A DNA stretch of 64,000 nucleotides from Paenibacillus xylanexedens (GCF_007676705.1 NZ_VEBF01000002.1:124001-188000), one strand, 5' to 3'. Shown: positions 34,926 through 44,915, counted from the stretch's first letter. The notes: generated by a model not told the origin, from the letters alone. Numbers and translations: made by a program.

Positions 34926-36269
34926 ATGAAAATGGCCAATATGAAAAAACATCCTACAGTTGTGCGTTACTACGAATCTTCTGCACAATCTGCCACTCTT
35001 GACAACGAAATACTTGATTACGATTGGATACGCAAATTGTGTCTTGAGGCTGGAGCGGACGATGTCGGGGTTATATCCATTGAACGCTCCGAATTGGATG
35101 ATCAGCGTGATGATATTCTATCCGTATTTCCGCATGCTAAGACGATGATCAGTTTCGTTGCCAGAATGAATCGAGAACCGATCCGCACACCAGCGCGTTC
35201 CCTTGCCAATATTGAATTCCATCATACTGGCGATAAGGTAGCCGAGACATCCCATAACATTGTATCCGCATTGGAAGCGCGAGGAATACGGGCTTTAAAT
35301 GCAGCTATGGGTTTCCCAATGGAGATGGATAAGTTTCCCGGTAAAGCATGGGTCGTTTCACTCAAACCTGTTGCCGTTGCGGCAGGATTAGGCATGATGG
35401 GCATTCATCGCAATGTGATTCATCCGAAATTCGGAAATTTTATTCTGCTTGGTGCCATTATGCTGGATGCTCGGGTCAACAAGGAAGATCGGCCGATTGA
35501 CTACAACCCGTGTCTGGAATGCAAGCTTTGTGTAGCTGCCTGCCCTGTCGGCGCGATCGGTGCAGACGGACAATTTAATTTTTCATCATGCGCTACGCAC
35601 AATTATCGTGAGTTTATGGGCGGTTTCAGCGATTTTGTGGAAACGGTTGTGGACAGCAAGAACACCAAAGAGTTCCGGAATGAAGTACCCGCAACTGAAA
35701 CGGCTTCATGGTGGCAAAGTTTGAGTTTTGGAGCTAACTACAAAGCAGCTTATTGCTTATCCGTTTGTCCGGCGGGCGATGACGTGATCGGGCCGTTTCT
35801 GGAAGACCGTAAAGGGTTCATGAATGATATATTAAAGCCGTTGCAGGCGAAAGAAGAGACCATTTATGTCACTCCGGACTCAGATGCAGAAGCGCATGTC
35901 AAAAAACGGTTTCCTCATAAAACAGTAAAACGTGTTGGGAATGGACTTATACCGAATTCGGTCAGTCTTTTGGTCACCCTGATGCCTCATGTATTCCAAC
36001 CGAATCAGGCAACAGATTTAAACTGTACTTATCATTTTACATTCACTGGCAATGAAACGAGACAAACAACATTCGATATTCGTGACAAAAAGCTTCAGGT
36101 TAAGGACGGTTTCCACGGCAAACCGGATATTCAGATTACAGTGGATAGCAAAACATGGCTTAAAATCGTGGCGAAGGAAAAAAATGTAGGAGTAGCATTA
36201 CTAACAGGAAAACTACGACTCAAAGGGAATCCCAAATTGTTGATGAAATTTGAGAAATGCTTTGCATAA
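34926..36269 (+). CDS. 4Fe-4S protein of the epoxyqueuosine/dehalogenase-like type with C-terminal SCP2 domain
   Basis: A 447-residue cytoplasmic protein. The middle carries CLECKLCVAACPVGAIG and a second cysteine set in FSSCATHNY and YCLSVCPAGDD, enough for two 4Fe-4S clusters as in QueG and reductive dehalogenases. The N-terminal part (GADDVGVISIERSELDD, then ALEARGIRALNAAMGFPM) resembles the nitroreductase-like region of those enzymes. The last 100 residues (TFDIRDKKLQVKDGFHGKPD) look like an SCP2 sterol-carrier fold. No B12-binding motif is obvious. It is presumably a reductase of a hydrophobic compound under control of the adjacent MarR protein. Confidence 0.8.
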   Translation: MKMANMKKHPTVVRYYESSAQSATLDNEILDYDWIRKLCLEAGADDVGVISIERSELDDQRDDILSVFPHAKTMISFVARMNREPIRTPARSLANIEFHHTGDKVAETSHNIVSALEARGIRALNAAMGFPMEMDKFPGKAWVVSLKPVAVAAGLGMMGIHRNVIHPKFGNFILLGAIMLDARVNKEDRPIDYNPCLECKLCVAACPVGAIGADGQFNFSSCATHNYREFMGGFSDFVETVVDSKNTKEFRNEVPATETASWWQSLSFGANYKAAYCLSVCPAGDDVIGPFLEDRKGFMNDILKPLQAKEETIYVTPDSDAEAHVKKRFPHKTVKRVGNGLIPNSVSLLVTLMPHVFQPNQATDLNCTYHFTFTGNETRQTTFDIRDKKLQVKDGFHGKPDIQITVDSKTWLKIVAKEKNVGVALLTGKLRLKGNPKLLMKFEKCFA

Positions 36270-36331
36270 TGGCAAAGTTGAGTAAATCTTCTTGATTGCA
36301 GGAAAGCTTAGTAACACCCAATGACAAATAA

Positions 36332-36524
<193 letters not shown>

Positions 36525-36586
36525 AAGTGATGAGTATAAGATGCTCCAAAAAACAGTCGAAACATATGTAAAAAAATTAGATTTTA

Positions 36587-36622
36587 AAAAAACGTTAATC
36601 TGAAAAGATTGACGGTTTTTTT
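36587..36622 (+). terminator. Probable terminator
   Basis: AACGTTAATCT and AGATTGACGGTT pair with one bulge around GAAA, followed by a T-run. Confidence 0.5.
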
Positions 36623-36752
36623 TGTGTTAATTCGTCACTATTAATTAGCGACTTTTTTTCGACCTTAATACGGAAATTAACCAATTGGATGTGACTAGGA
36701 TGTCCTATAAGACAGAACATTAATAACCGATTAATATAACAGGGGGGATAGT

Positions 36753-37390
36753 ATGAGTGGCAAAAGTATGTTGGATGAGTATAAAGCGTATAGAGAAAAT
36801 TTACATGAAGAGAACCGATTGCAAAGAGAGCACATGGTAAGGTTTAAACACGAGAAAGAAGAGGAAAGAAAAAAGATCAACCGTAAGTTTGATGAAAAAA
36901 TGAAACTTGCCGAAGAGTTAAGAAAGCTGGAAGAAGAAGAGAAAAAGAAACTAGATGATGAACTGAAAAAGAAACTAGATGATGAACTGAAAAAGCGAAG
37001 AGAAACAGAAAAGGTTGAATATGAAAAAAAAGTAATGCAAGAAAAGCAAAAAAATATTCAAATTCAGATAGAAAAGCGATATTTGGTCTTAAAGCTGCTG
37101 GTGTTACTACTGTACTGATGGTTATTTTACTCATTACAAATGCCGTAGTACTTGGACAATTCATTTCTTTTATTGGGATTATAGTGGTTGGAATTATTGT
37201 ATTAAAGAATGTTCATGCAAAATATAGCATTCTAATTCTTTTTAGCTCTCCATTTATTATTTCTGCCTTTTTGCAAATATTCGCTCCTGGTGGGTGGGTG
37301 GTCCCATGGGTAATCTTCATTATAATTGTGTCAGTAAAATCGTACAAAAACTTGCGTAAATACAAGAAGTTTCAATCAACCTTAGATTAG
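36753..37390 (+). pseudogene. Coiled-coil membrane protein, probably frameshifted
   Basis: The first frame (36753-37118) is an extremely charged coiled coil, including a perfect 24-bp tandem repeat (KKLDDELK twice), and stops at 37116. Inserting one A in the run at 37072-37075 would lead directly into AIFGLKAAGVTTVLMVILLI and the second frame to 37390, which has about three membrane segments (FISFIGIIVVGIIVLKN). Together the product would be about 212 residues: a cytosolic coiled coil anchored in the membrane. ATG 36753 follows AGGGGGGATAGT. As written, the parts are two separate frames. Function unknown. Confidence 0.5.
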
Positions 37391-37439
37391 GAGTTTTAAT
37401 CAAAGAATATTGTATATAACTGAACAGGAGGGATATGAT

Positions 37440-37869
37440 ATGACCATGACCCATTTTCCCCTCTCTCAGTTAAATGGGTAGCCGATCCTTGCGATACGAG
37501 GGTCGGTTCTTTGTGTTAAATAAAGTTTCCGGAATCAATCTTGAGGATTTAGATCTGACGAAATCATCTGTAAGAGTAGTCCGAAAAGGGGGAAAAGAGC
37601 AATATGTTTACTTTAGCAGCCAAGCATCCCTAGATATTAGAATTACCTGCAGATTACAAAGGCTGTTGCATATTTCTCAACAAGTTTTTCTATAGAACGT
37701 TGTGTTAAACGTCTATTTTTACCTTTGCGTCAGCCGGCTTTGACGGTTCATTCTTTGAGGCATTCATTTGCCACACGTTATCATATTGAGAATAATGATG
37801 TCCCAAAATTAAAGAATCAATTAGGACATTCTTTAATACAACTACAATGATTTATACGCACTTAACAGA
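37440..37869 (+). pseudogene. Tyrosine recombinase (XerC/D-like) remnant, cut by a family A repeat
   Basis: ATG 37440, with AGGAGGG upstream, opens MTMTHFPLSQLNG and then stops. Downstream, INLEDLDLTKSSVRVVRKGG, LTVHSLRHSFATRYHIENND and LGHSLIQTTMIYTHLTD appear in different frames. These are the conserved HxLRH box, the second histidine region and the catalytic tyrosine. The box I arginine is lost. The family A repeat at 37870 begins immediately after the tyrosine motif and replaces the end of the protein. Confidence 0.8.
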
Positions 37870-38027
37870 TGTCGAGGGACAAGAACATGGTCCCATTGAA
37901 GTCGCTATTTTAGCGGCTTTTTTATTTTATCGGTACAAGTTCTTGTCCCAAGGCAAGGACAAGAACTTGTACCGATTGCCGTATTGGACAAGAACATGGT
38001 CCTATTGCCGATTAGGCGTGTATCTAA
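37870..38027. repeat. Family A repeat, full length (158 bp), inside a recombinase gene
   Basis: TGTCGAGGGACAAGAACATG to GATTAGGCGTGTATCTAA with the intact central stem. The left flank is recombinase coding sequence. No obvious short target duplication is seen, because the right flank is not recombinase sequence. Confidence 0.9.
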
Positions 38028-38122
38028 TCGTCATCCATTCATATGTAAATAATAACAAATGAATACAATTTATAATATTATGATTAGTAAATAGGGTATC
38101 AGGAGGGTGATTATGGATATTA

Positions 38123-39249
38123 ATGAATGGTTATATTGATGGGGAAGATGCCAATGAGGCGGTGTTGTTGCAAGAAGCTCTGAAGGTGGCGCAGGCATCC
38201 GAAGTCGTCGTTCTGTTTCTTGGATTGCCGGATAATATCGAATCGGAAGGACATGATCGGGCTGATATCCATTTGCCGGACAACCAGACCAGCTTGCTAA
38301 ATGAAATCTCAAAGGTCAATGAAAATATCATCGTCGTGCTGAGTAATGGTTCGCCTGTTTCGATGCCATGGATCGATCAAGCGAAGGCTGTATTAGAAGT
38401 ATGGCTTAACGTCAGGCTAGCGGTTCGGCAATCGCCGACATCTTATTTGGGAAAGTGAATCCGTCCGGAAAATTGCAAGAAACGTTCGCTTTGCAAGTAG
38501 AAGATAATCCGTCGTATCTGAATTTTCCCGGAGAAGAAGGCAAGGTCGCGTACCGGGAGGGCATTTTCATCGGTTACCGCTATTATGACAAGAAAAAGAT
38601 GGAGGTTTTATTCCCGTTCGGACACGGTTTGTCCTATACGACATTTGAATATAGCAGCATGCGTCTAAGCGGGGACACCATACTAGATACGGATGGCTTG
38701 GTGGTTGAAGTCGATATTACGAATACCGGAAAATGCGAAGGTGCCGAAATCGTTCAATTGTATGTAAAGAGTCAAAAGGCAAGATTGATTCGCCCGGAGA
38801 AGGAACTTAAGGGGTTTGAGAAAATAAACTTGCTTCCAGGTGAAACCGATACAATTCGGTACACATTGAATAAAAGAGATTTCTCCTACTACGATTGCTC
38901 GAATAAGAAGTGGGTTGTAGAGACAGGCTTGTATGAAATTTGGATCGGAAAATCGTCCAGGAATATTTGTTTGAAGAGGACGGTAAACGTTATATCAACG
39001 GATGCATTGAAACCGTCGTTAACCGGAGAAAGCCTTGTGAAGGAATGGTTTTCTTGGAGTGCGGCAAAACAAGCCCTTTTCGAAGTTTTTGCACAGGAGA
39101 AGATGAAGGAGCAAATCGAAGCTGCTCTTCAAGGCGAGCATTCGGACAGGGTACTAAATATGCCGTTACGAAAATTGTTTTATTTTGATCCTAAGCGTGC
39201 CGAAAGAGCCGAAGAAATTATTGAAAAATTGTTGGTTCAAATGAATTAA
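38123..39249 (+). pseudogene. Glycoside hydrolase family 3 (beta-glucosidase-like), C-terminal part, frameshifted
   Basis: Starts in the GH3 C-terminal (alpha/beta sandwich) domain: DANEAVLLQEALKVAQASEV, then SEGHDRADIHLPDNQTSLL. One G appears to be missing near 38410; before it the frame reads VLEVWLN and after it, in the second frame, SGSAIADILFGKVNPSGKL. The fibronectin III-like end follows (FPFGHGLSYTTFEYSSM, VVEVDITNTGKCEGAEIVQL). The entire catalytic N-terminal domain is absent. A remnant of a beta-glucoside gene. Confidence 0.78.
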
Positions 39250-39350
39250 CATGGATGAAGCTTTGCGGATGATTTTGATTTCTGCCGACTGTCAATCCTC
39301 TCGAAAGTATCATGCATTTTTTTAAAAATAATCTGATTTAAACGGATTAT

Positions 39351-39377
39351 GCACGCCCATTGGGCGTGCTTTTTCTT
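39351..39377 (+). terminator. Intrinsic terminator
   Basis: GCACGCCC ATT GGGCGTGC followed by TTTTTC, about 100 bases after the GH3 remnant. Confidence 0.8.
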
Positions 39378-39668
39378 GTTATTATTAACTGCGTTAAAAC
39401 GCTTGTCAGGAATGAGGAGCGTGTGTCGCGGGAAAAGAACATTATATAGCTTACTTATGACCTGAAGGCAGCCGACGACTAAGATCGGCTACCTTCGCTG
39501 CGCTAATGGGGGCAGGGAAATTCAATAGGATATTAGTCTTTTATGGTAAGATTATAGAGAAAGAAAAGATAGTTAAAGTCGTCGTTTTTTTTAGAAAGCC
39601 TGAGCTAACGTTCTTATCGAGCGGAAAATAATTAATTTTGGTAGGGAGGAGAATAAATAATTATTATT

Positions 39669-39714
39669 GTCGAGGGACAAGAACATGGTACTATGGCCGA
39701 TTAGATAGATATCC
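39669..39714. repeat. Family A repeat, only both ends left
   Basis: TGTCGAGGGACAAGAACATG is directly followed by the right end GCCGATTAGATAGATATCC. The central 110 bases are deleted. Confidence 0.7.
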
Positions 39715-39812
39715 AAAAGCCCACGTATTATCAAAATTTGAGCAATACGTGGGCTGATATTTGAATAAACTTGGAGTATTATTTTTGCACTTTTTAATAT
39801 CTGTAATTCATA

Positions 39813-40694
39813 TTACGAATGATAGGTTTCATTTATAAATTGAATAAAATGTGCAGTAGCTGAACTAAAAATCTTATTCTTTTTCCAAGCGATTACATGA
39901 GTTGTAATTCGTTCAGGTTCAAAAGGAACAAAACAAGTACTATTACTTTCCCGGATCGTATATGATCCACTCACACATATTGCATATCCTAGTTTCCTTT
40001 CTACCAACAGCATAGCATTCGTCAATAGATTATGCGATGCAAAAATAAAAAGGTTATCATTCTCAACACCAAGCCAGCTTGCAATCTCATTCTGTACAAT
40101 TGTACGTCGGGGTGGAATTAAGGGTAAAGAAAGAATATCTTGAATACTAATAGACGCTTTTTGGGCAAGAGGATCATCACGTCTCATCAGAATCCCCCAC
40201 TTTTCCTGATAGGGCAAACGAATATATTCATATTTTGCAGTTTCAATCGGTTCCAATAATATACCGATATCTATATTCCCTCGGTCAAGTTTCTCCCTAA
40301 TATCATCTCCATCTGCACTATACAATTCATATTGTACCATAGGGTGCCGATTAGAAAATTCCTCTAATAACTCTGGCAACACTCTGGATACAGTGGACTC
40401 TACACATCCAACAGAAACAACTCCACCAATCAGATCTTTTTGTTCCGCTAGATCTCTTTCCGTCTTATCTAAGAGGGAAACGATTTCTTTTACCCGTTGC
40501 TGAAACAGAAGTCCGCTATCTGTTAGTGTAATCTGCCTCTTGCCGCGTATAAACAAACGAGTACCCAGTTCTTCTTCAAGATCCATAAGCTGTCTGCTTA
40601 AAGTTGGCTGTGTAATATGAAGGATTTCTGCTGCTTTTGTTATGTTTCCTGCTTTAGCCACTGTTAAAAAATACCTCAACACACGAACATCCAT
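39813..40694 (-). CDS. LysR-family transcriptional regulator
   Basis: A 293-residue LysR regulator: the N-terminal helix-turn-helix is MDVRVLRYFLTVAKAGNITK followed by AAEILHITQPTLSRQLMDLE, and the effector domain begins near GGVVSVGCVESTVSRVLPEL. AAGGATGATAAGAA precedes ATG 40694 on the reverse strand. The gene is divergent from the aldo/keto reductase at 40879 with a 184-bp shared control region, the usual LysR layout, so it probably activates that gene in response to a small ligand. Confidence 0.87.
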   Translation of the reverse strand: MDVRVLRYFLTVAKAGNITKAAEILHITQPTLSRQLMDLEEELGTRLFIRGKRQITLTDSGLLFQQRVKEIVSLLDKTERDLAEQKDLIGGVVSVGCVESTVSRVLPELLEEFSNRHPMVQYELYSADGDDIREKLDRGNIDIGILLEPIETAKYEYIRLPYQEKWGILMRRDDPLAQKASISIQDILSLPLIPPRRTIVQNEIASWLGVENDNLFIFASHNLLTNAMLLVERKLGYAICVSGSYTIRESNSTCFVPFEPERITTHVIAWKKNKIFSSATAHFIQFINETYHS

Positions 40695-40878
40695 TTCTTA
40701 TCATCCTTCCATATTTCATCTGATGGATAGTTTACTGATTATTATACGATACATACTAGGCATGATAATAAATTCATCATAGGCATTAGAAATTTTTCGC
40801 TTTGGAAAGTACCATAAGAGTATACAATCTTACTCAAATTTATGGACTTGATAAAAACGGTTAAGAAAGGAAAAAATT

Positions 40879-41862
40879 ATGAAGAAAAGAATTTTGGGAA
40901 TCAACGGTTTGGACACCTCGGAAATTGGATTTGGATGTATGGGACTAAACTACCATCGGGGACCGGTAAAAGACCGTGGTGAAATGATTTCCGTTGTACA
41001 CTCAGCTATTGATGCTGGCATAACAATGTTTGATACAGCGGAAGTTTATGGGCCGTACACAAATGAGGAGCTTGTTGGTGAGGCGCTGGCAGGACATCGG
41101 AATAAGGTACAGATTGCAACGAAAGGCGGCTTTAAGATCACTGACGCAACAAATGAGCTTGACAGCCGGCCAGAATCAATTAGGCTTTCGGTTGAGGGTT
41201 CTTTAAAAAGATTAAAAACAGATTATATCGATTTATACTACATCCATCGCGTAGATCCAAAGGTTCCAATTGAAGAAGTGGCGTTGGCCATGCAACAGTT
41301 GAAAAAAGACGGAAAGATCCTCCATTGGGGGTTGTCAGAGGCAAGCGCTGAAACAATTCGCCGTGCGCATTGCGTTGAACCACTGACGGCAGTGGAGAGT
41401 GAATACTCGATTTGGTGGCGAGAGATCGAAAGAGACATTATCCCCGTACTCGAAGATTTAGGGATTGGTTTAGTAGCCTACAGTCCCCTTGGACGTGGAT
41501 TTCTTACCGGGAAATTAGACAAAAATGTTTCATTCACCGAGAACGACAACCGTCGCGAGCTTCCGCGGTTTACTAAGGAAGCGATGGAAGCGAATCAGGT
41601 GATTATTGATTATTTGAATAAACTGGCCGAGAAAAAAAATGTAACCACAGCGCAAATAGCACTAGCGTGGATCCTTGCCCAGAAACCCTTTATTGTACCA
41701 ATTCCAGGGACAACAAATTCAAGTAGAATCGCAGAAAATGTTGGAGCAACCGATATCGTCTTCACCGAGCAGGAGATGATGACAATCAATGATGAGATTG
41801 GCAAGATCCAAATTGTTGGTGACCGCTATCCAGAAGCTGAGAAGAGGAGAACAGGCAAATAA
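40879..41862 (+). CDS. Aldo/keto reductase
   Basis: A 327-residue NADPH-dependent TIM-barrel oxidoreductase. Catalytic residues are visible: aspartate and tyrosine in FDTAEVYGPYTNEELVG, lysine in IATKGGF and histidine in DLYYIHRVDP. The cofactor end is IPGTTNSSRIAENVGA. The sequence resembles the YqkF/AKR13-like group of bacteria, which reduce a range of aldehydes and ketones. AAGAAAGGAAAAAATT precedes ATG 40879. Controlled, by position, by the divergent LysR gene. Confidence 0.9.
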   Translation: MKKRILGINGLDTSEIGFGCMGLNYHRGPVKDRGEMISVVHSAIDAGITMFDTAEVYGPYTNEELVGEALAGHRNKVQIATKGGFKITDATNELDSRPESIRLSVEGSLKRLKTDYIDLYYIHRVDPKVPIEEVALAMQQLKKDGKILHWGLSEASAETIRRAHCVEPLTAVESEYSIWWREIERDIIPVLEDLGIGLVAYSPLGRGFLTGKLDKNVSFTENDNRRELPRFTKEAMEANQVIIDYLNKLAEKKNVTTAQIALAWILAQKPFIVPIPGTTNSSRIAENVGATDIVFTEQEMMTINDEIGKIQIVGDRYPEAEKRRTGK

Positions 41863-42062
41863 GCGATGATGTACCAGATTCTCTCCGACGACGACAAGAA
41901 CATATACACTATGAGGGTCGCATAAAATGTGGCCTTTTTTATATAAATACCCAGGCACCCCTTGTTCTACAACGTCTTGATGTAGAAATTTCAGTATATT
42001 ATTAGTGGAGAACATCTCAACCAGGATTCAAGATACGGTTTAATACGCCCATAAATAATAAT

Positions 42063-42222
42063 GTGTCGAGGGACAAGAACATTGTTCCATTCAAAGTCTC
42101 TATTATAGCGGCTTTTTTGTTTTAAGGAACCAAGTTCTTGTCTCAAGCTGAGGACAAGAACAATGTACCGTTGCCGAAAAGGACAAAAACATTGTGTCAT
42201 TTCCGATTAGGTAAATATCTAA
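42063..42222. repeat. Family A repeat, full length (160 bp), diverged
   Basis: TGTCGAGGGACAAGAACATT to GATTAGGTAAATATCTAA. The stem has changed on both sides (AACCAAGTTCTTGTC against GGACAAGAACAATGTACC). Confidence 0.82.
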
Positions 42223-42244
42223 ATAGTTTCATGGCTGGAATTCA

Positions 42245-42367
42245 TGTCGCGTGACAAAAGAAAATAACATAAAACGTCACGTAAATAGCGTTCTTATTTA
42301 AGGAACCAAGCTTATTTCCCGAACTGAGGACAAGGACATCGTGTCATAGTCGATTAGACAAATAGGT
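42245..42367. repeat. Family A repeat, strongly diverged
   Basis: TGTCGCGTGACAAAAG, GGAACCAAGCTTATTTCCC, GAGGACAAGGACATCGTGTC and CGATTAGACAAATAGG keep the module order but not the exact stem. Confidence 0.6.
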
Positions 42368-42388
42368 AATTATAATATGATATCTGCT

Positions 42389-42417
42389 TCATTAAGCTAA
42401 CGGGCAGGTTAGCGTAA
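42389..42417. repeat. Family B right-end fragment
   Basis: TTCATTAAGCTAACGGGCAG then GTTAGCG, again a short way behind a family A copy. Confidence 0.65.
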
Positions 42418-42599
42418 CTAAACTTGCTAATTAGTTGTTTATTAAGTGATAGAACATCCATAAGCAGAGAGGTGTATGATAGATCTTATTTACTTGCGTT
42501 TATTCTGATGGAGATGATCTACAAAAAGTTTTGGACTACAATATATTATTGTGTGGGATATGTTTCTTTGAGCATGTCTATTGAAAGGAATGTTAATAA

Positions 42600-43064
42600 T
42601 TGAAAAACAAAGTTCTAGTGATTATTGGTACTATTGCATTGTCTATCTCACTTATTTTTGGAGTTTCTATCGCTTGGAAAGATAATGTTGGTTTAAGATC
42701 TGAAGAAGGAAATAAAATTATTGAAAACAGTCCTAAAACATCTAAAGAACCACAAACACTAACTTGGGATTTGAAGGGCGACAAGGTGGACCCTGTAAAA
42801 GATTATTCTGTGACAATTGGATATTCACACATCAAACTTAATGTAAAAAATACAGGAGGACACTCTTTTAGAGTTGAAATAAAGCACAACAGTAAGAATA
42901 CAGTTATTTTTAATGAAGACATTGCAGCAGATGAAATAGTAGAATTCGTAAATAATGATCTTATGCCGCTTGTTCCTTCGGGCGCTTATACAGTAACTAT
43001 TTATGGTGGATCAGGACTACCCAAAGGACAAGTTTTTCTTACACAGTCAAAAGTACCATATTAA
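42600..43064 (+). CDS. Membrane-anchored hypothetical protein
   Basis: 154 residues starting at TTG 42600, with GAAAGGAATG ten bases upstream. One N-terminal membrane helix (VLVIIGTIALSISLIFGVSI) is followed by a polar linker and a beta-sandwich-like region (DYSVTIGYSHIKLNVKNTGG, HSFRVEIKHNSKNTVIF, GAYTVTIYGGSGLPKGQVFL). The pattern suggests an extracellular immunoglobulin-like domain. I do not recognise the family. A family B hairpin follows. Confidence 0.65.
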   Translation: MKNKVLVIIGTIALSISLIFGVSIAWKDNVGLRSEEGNKIIENSPKTSKEPQTLTWDLKGDKVDPVKDYSVTIGYSHIKLNVKNTGGHSFRVEIKHNSKNTVIFNEDIAADEIVEFVNNDLMPLVPSGAYTVTIYGGSGLPKGQVFLTQSKVPY

Positions 43065-43173
43065 AATATTATTATGAACAATGGAAAAGGGAAGAACTTC
43101 TGGGCTTAAAAAATGTCATGTTAATAGCTGGAGCAATATACAGAGTTAGTTTAAATCAATGAGAAAACTAGGA

Positions 43174-43245
43174 TTGAACTAACGGAAAACGTTAGCTCAA
43201 TCAAAATCATCATGGAGCAGGTTGCTGTGTTGGCTCTGCTCCATT
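43174..43245. repeat. Family B repeat, left and middle hairpins
   Basis: ACTAACGGAAAACGTTAGCT (left) and ATGGAGCAG...CTCTGCTCCAT with TTTTT (middle). The right end is absent. Confidence 0.72.
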
Positions 43246-43407
43246 TTTACATTCTTTTGTTTGTTTAGAGCTTATATTTTCTAATCCTGTAAGTAGTTGA
43301 GCAAACCACAAGCATGAAAGGTTGTATACATATTTATTTTACATTTACGTGGCCTTCTGATTGTCTCTGGTGTCTAATTCAATGTAAAACAAGAGGAGGT
43401 TCTTACC

Positions 43408-44631
43408 ATGTCAGGAACTCATGACACAAAACCCGTTTATCCGGATAAACAGGAAAGTATCACCAACTTTGAAAGCACTTATGAGCTGTATCGTCAAAGA
43501 ATTTGCAAGTACGTTTCGCTGAAATTGAATCCGATGGTTGCAGATGATCTGACTCAACAGGTGTTTTTAAAAGCTGTAGAGAATCTTCACCGATTTCAAG
43601 GAAAATCAAATTTATTTACGTGGATATTCAAGATTGCTCAGAATACAGTGAAAAACGAATATCGAAGGTTATCGCGAAAAAAAGAATCTCCGTTTGATTT
43701 TACGGGATATGAATCACAGTCGATTTCCCTTGAATTTACGAAGTATGTTGATTTTCGAATTGATATCGGAGTTGCGCTGAAAAATCTAGATGAAACGGAC
43801 CAAGAAATCATTGCATTACGCTTTTTTGTGGACTGCACATTGCTTGAAATTTCTAAGATCGTAGGGATGCGTGAAAGTGCAGTAAAGAACAGGCTCTACA
43901 GAGCTTTGGGAAAACTTAAAAAGGAACTAAAAGAGTGGGGAGGCGTTACGATCATGTCTATTCAAGATTTGATTTCAATTGTTAATAAGGGTGGAAAAGA
44001 GGTTTTAAACAACCGGCTCAATAAGGTACACCATGATCTGTTTAATGAACTAAGTGATCATATTGAGCGAATCTCCTTAAAGTACAATTATCATCCATCA
44101 CGAAAAGTAACTATCGAAGTATATCCTGATATGCCATCGTTTCACCAAGCGGTCGGAGAAGCAGATGCTCCGAATTGGTTCATGGGTACCTATGAAGGGA
44201 GTATTCTTAAAATTGTATCTCCATTAAATCCAGGACCGGAGCATACCTATCAATCGATTCTTAAAGGTACGGTTCACTTGTTCACCATGTGGCTAATAAG
44301 TGAAATCAATCCGAAGGCTCCAAAATGGATAAGGCAGGGGATAGGTGGATATGAAGCCAAGCTGATGACTCAGGACTATATTGAAGGTACAACGGAAGAG
44401 GATATTCACAATTTTGCGATCCCAACGTTCGAACAATTAGATAATGATACCTGGGATTTCGAAACGATGAAGGGTTTTCAGTTCTCTTACCTATTCGTGA
44501 AGTTTGTTGTTCAGCAATATGGAATAGACCATTTAAACAAATTGATCCGTAACCCTCAGGATTTTAATGGTATCTTTCAATGTTCCGAGAAGGAATTGCA
44601 TCAGAAGATGGTTGAGTTTATAAGTAAGTAA
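43408..44631 (+). CDS. ECF sigma factor fused to a degenerate peptidase MA-like domain
   Basis: 407 residues in two parts. Residues about 20-175 are an ECF sigma factor: region 2 YELYRQRICKYVSLKLNPMV plus DDLTQQVFLKAVENLHRFQG, region 4 TLLEISKIVGMRESAVKNRL. Residues about 185-407 resemble a gluzincin (peptidase MA) domain: TVHLFTMWLISEINPKAPKW and IRQGIGGYEAKL. The zinc motif HExxH is reduced to HLFTM (290-294), and the third ligand position is glutamine 310 instead of glutamate, so catalysis is unlikely. It may act as a built-in sensor or anti-sigma module. AGAGGAGGTTCTTACC precedes ATG 43408. No separate anti-sigma gene is adjacent. Confidence 0.8.
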   Translation: MSGTHDTKPVYPDKQESITNFESTYELYRQRICKYVSLKLNPMVADDLTQQVFLKAVENLHRFQGKSNLFTWIFKIAQNTVKNEYRRLSRKKESPFDFTGYESQSISLEFTKYVDFRIDIGVALKNLDETDQEIIALRFFVDCTLLEISKIVGMRESAVKNRLYRALGKLKKELKEWGGVTIMSIQDLISIVNKGGKEVLNNRLNKVHHDLFNELSDHIERISLKYNYHPSRKVTIEVYPDMPSFHQAVGEADAPNWFMGTYEGSILKIVSPLNPGPEHTYQSILKGTVHLFTMWLISEINPKAPKWIRQGIGGYEAKLMTQDYIEGTTEEDIHNFAIPTFEQLDNDTWDFETMKGFQFSYLFVKFVVQQYGIDHLNKLIRNPQDFNGIFQCSEKELHQKMVEFISK

Positions 44632-44649
44632 CCCATACAAAAATTGTAT

Positions 44650-44682
44650 GTTGCCGGGGTATACCGGGCTTTTTTTAAATAG
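44650..44682 (+). terminator. Intrinsic terminator
   Basis: GTTGCCGGGGTATACCGGGC followed by TTTTTTT, about 20 bases after the ECF gene. Confidence 0.7.
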
Positions 44683-44782
44683 CGTGCTTGGTCTTCATGT
44701 TCATGTTGAAAAGAACATGGTCATATTCAAACCTTGTTTTAATTGACTAGATAGGTATTTTACTAATTCTCATTGCTCCGTT

Positions 44783-44915
44783 TTATTAAGCTAACGGGAA
44801 ACGTTAGCTTAATAAAACTTAAGAAGGCATCAAAGTGATCAGCTGCTGATTTCAACTAGCGGACTGACAATAGGGATCGTTGCAGTATGCTGACGATTTT
44901 TTTTTGTATACCTTT
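44783..44915. repeat. Family B repeat followed by C-type variant
   Basis: AGCTAACGGGAAACGTTAGCT is a perfect left hairpin. The middle is degraded (GTGATCAGCTGCTG), and the right part is the C-type module CAACTAGCGGACTGACAATA, then GGATCGTTGCAG. Confidence 0.75.

Larger units (their letters stand above)
39250..39812. other. Gene-free stretch with repeats
   Basis: Holds a terminator (39351), a family A left-end fragment (39424-39442, TGTCGCGGGAAAAGAACAT), a family B-like hairpin (39465-39500, GAAGGCAGCCGA / TCGGCTACCTTC) and a short family A copy (39669-39714). Confidence 0.5.
41863..42599. other. Gene-free repeat block
   Basis: Two family A copies in direct tandem (42063 and 42245) and a family B end (42389). 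No coding region is credible here. Confidence 0.55.
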
